From CAYOBW01 sp964402115 (GTDB lineage: Bacteria; Verrucomicrobiota; Kiritimatiellia; UBA8416; CAYOBW01): a stretch of 31,832 nucleotides of DNA. Both the position numbers and the translations under genes were made by a program. This document shows, piece after piece, positions 30,916 through 31,832 of the stretch. The number at the start of each line of letters is the position of its first letter. Positions within the stretch are counted from its first letter, which is position 1. The notes under the pieces were generated by a model, which was given only the letters and a program-made list of their open reading frames with translations, was not told where the DNA came from and did not search any database. The stretch spans positions 1 through 31,832 of the forward strand of contig CAYOBW010000053.1 of assembly GCA_964402115.1 (NCBI GenBank), given 5' to 3'.

Positions 30916-31832
30916 CTATTCCTCGAAGGCCGAATCCGGCACGGCCGGCCCGCCGCCGGGTTCCGCGGCCATTTCGCCGGCGCACTGGAACATTCGCTCG
31001 AAAAGGTCGGCGACGTCCTCTTCCTCGATACACGAGAAGGCCACCCGGATATCGGTGGGGGCGGTCGCGATGACGCCGATGCCGCAACGGTCCAGAAGTC
31101 GCAGGCGGTACGCCTCCGCGTTGAGCGTTTTCAGGCGCAGACACATGAAGTAGCCCGAGTTGAAGGGATACGGAGTCCACGCCGACGCGTAGCGGTCGCC
31201 GGCCAGCACCTGCTTCACGCGGGCGGCCCTCGCGCGCAGCACCTCGAACTTGGTCTGCTTCTCCCCGGCGTAAGCCGGATCGTTCATGGCCTGAACCAGG
31301 ATGGTCTGCGAGGCGAGCGAGCAGTTGGACACCGTTCCGCGAATACAGCCCGCCGTCTTCTTCTCCAGGGCGTCGTGAGGCGGCGCCCCGCCGGCCGCGG
31401 CAAACGTAATGAACGCCACGCGCAAGCCCCAGACGAAGTCCTCCTTGGTCGCCCCGTCCAGCTTGATCGGGAGCAGCCGCGGGTGCCTGCCGGCCAGCCG
31501 CGCGAAGACGGATTCTCGCAGCACCTCGGGCTCGTAGAAGAGCCCGAAGTAGGCGTCGTCGCACACGGCCACGACACGGCAGCCGCTCTCCGCCGCCGCG
31601 ACCAAGGCGTTGGCGATGGCCTTCGCTTCGGCTTCCGTCGGGGCATAGCCGGTGGGGTTGTTCGGGAAGTTGAGCAGGACGACAAGCTTCCCGCGCTGCG
31701 ACTCCGCGGCCACCGCGGCGGCGAACCCGGCGGTGTCCAGCCCGCCGGCGGCGGAAAAGAACGGATACTTCACCATCCGCGCCTCGCGACGGACCTTGAA
31801 GACCATGTTGTAGTTACCCCACACCTGGTCCG
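30916..31832 (-). CDS. PLP-dependent class I/II aminotransferase (5' end outside the window)
   Basis: This is the C-terminal roughly 305 residues of a fold-type I aminotransferase. The frame is open to the window edge, and WGNYNMVFKV is internal rather than a start. LLNFPNNPTGYAPTEAEA is the conserved PLP-region motif, VCDDAYFGLFY contains the Asp and Tyr that contact PLP, and DGATKEDFVWGLRVAF contains the Schiff-base Lys (ATKED). FNSGYFMCLRL and RVAFSCIEEEDV complete the C-terminal domain. The stop is TAG at 30918-30916. The amino acid specificity cannot be read from sequence. It lies just upstream of the shortened accC-like gene on the same strand. Confidence 0.88.
   Translation of the reverse strand, partial: DQVWGNYNMVFKVRREARMVKYPFFSAAGGLDTAGFAAAVAAESQRGKLVVLLNFPNNPTGYAPTEAEAKAIANALVAAAESGCRVVAVCDDAYFGLFYEPEVLRESVFARLAGRHPRLLPIKLDGATKEDFVWGLRVAFITFAAAGGAPPHDALEKKTAGCIRGTVSNCSLASQTILVQAMNDPAYAGEKQTKFEVLRARAARVKQVLAGDRYASAWTPYPFNSGYFMCLRLKTLNAEAYRLRLLDRCGIGVIATAPTDIRVAFSCIEEEDVADLFERMFQCAGEMAAEPGGGPAVPDSAFEE

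Overview
The window is GC-rich DNA from a bacterium that is probably a member of the PVC group (Kiritimatiellota, Lentisphaerota, Verrucomicrobiota or Planctomycetota). This is inferred from the gene mix: a secreted S1 sulfatase, a secreted GH89 enzyme, F5/8-type-C (CBM32-like) and LamG-like modules, two large secreted proteins built from autotransporter-associated beta-strand repeats, and many short palindromic repeats between genes. The phylum cannot be fixed from the sequence alone. No rRNA, tRNA or CRISPR array was seen.

Layout. (1) 1-2256: a PerR/Fur-type repressor (minus) with a perfect 7-1-7 operator at its promoter, divergent from a PadR regulator, a 17-codon micro-ORF and a BioB-like radical SAM enzyme (plus), joined by overlapping start/stop codons. 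(2) 2411-12503, minus: a four-gene secreted glycan-degradation operon. In transcription order it encodes a LamG-like plus clan-D-like glycosidase, a six-hairpin-type glycosidase with C-terminal F5/8C, an S1 sulfatase, and a GH89 alpha-N-acetylglucosaminidase with C-terminal F5/8C. (3) 12581-16805, plus: a near-palindromic operator, then an Eco57I-like restriction-methylase carrying an in-frame palindromic repeat, then a DinD-like protein. (4) 16946-24235, minus: a short LacI-type regulator followed by two large beta-strand-repeat proteins. (5) 24249-24759: a gene-free stretch holding the lacI promoter, a MITE-like element and two further palindromes. (6) 24760-27174, minus: a PfkB sugar kinase and a mannitol-1-phosphate-dehydrogenase-like enzyme. 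(7) 27448-31832, minus: a DUF2294 protein, a shortened MFS transporter, purE, a purC stub, an accC lacking its N-terminus, and an aminotransferase running off the window.

How it works together. Regions 2, 4 and 6 suggest a saprophyte or host-glycan user that secretes glycosidases and a sulfatase against sulfated, alpha-GlcNAc-containing glycans. It also displays large repeat proteins under a LacI-type switch and feeds sugars into a kinase/dehydrogenase route.

The most unusual theme is clean gene shortening. LacI lacks most of its effector domain, the MFS protein lacks about four helices, PurC stops after 59 codons in frame with PurE, AccC lacks about 50 N-terminal residues, and the 17-codon ORF resembles the first residues of a longer metal-binding protein. 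In most cases reading frame and ribosome-binding sites are preserved. Either the genome is shedding sequence by small deletions or the assembly has skipped segments; read mapping would decide. The second theme is palindromic repeats, including one inside the methylase gene and a roughly 210-bp inverted-repeat element carrying CGCTAAT heptamers.
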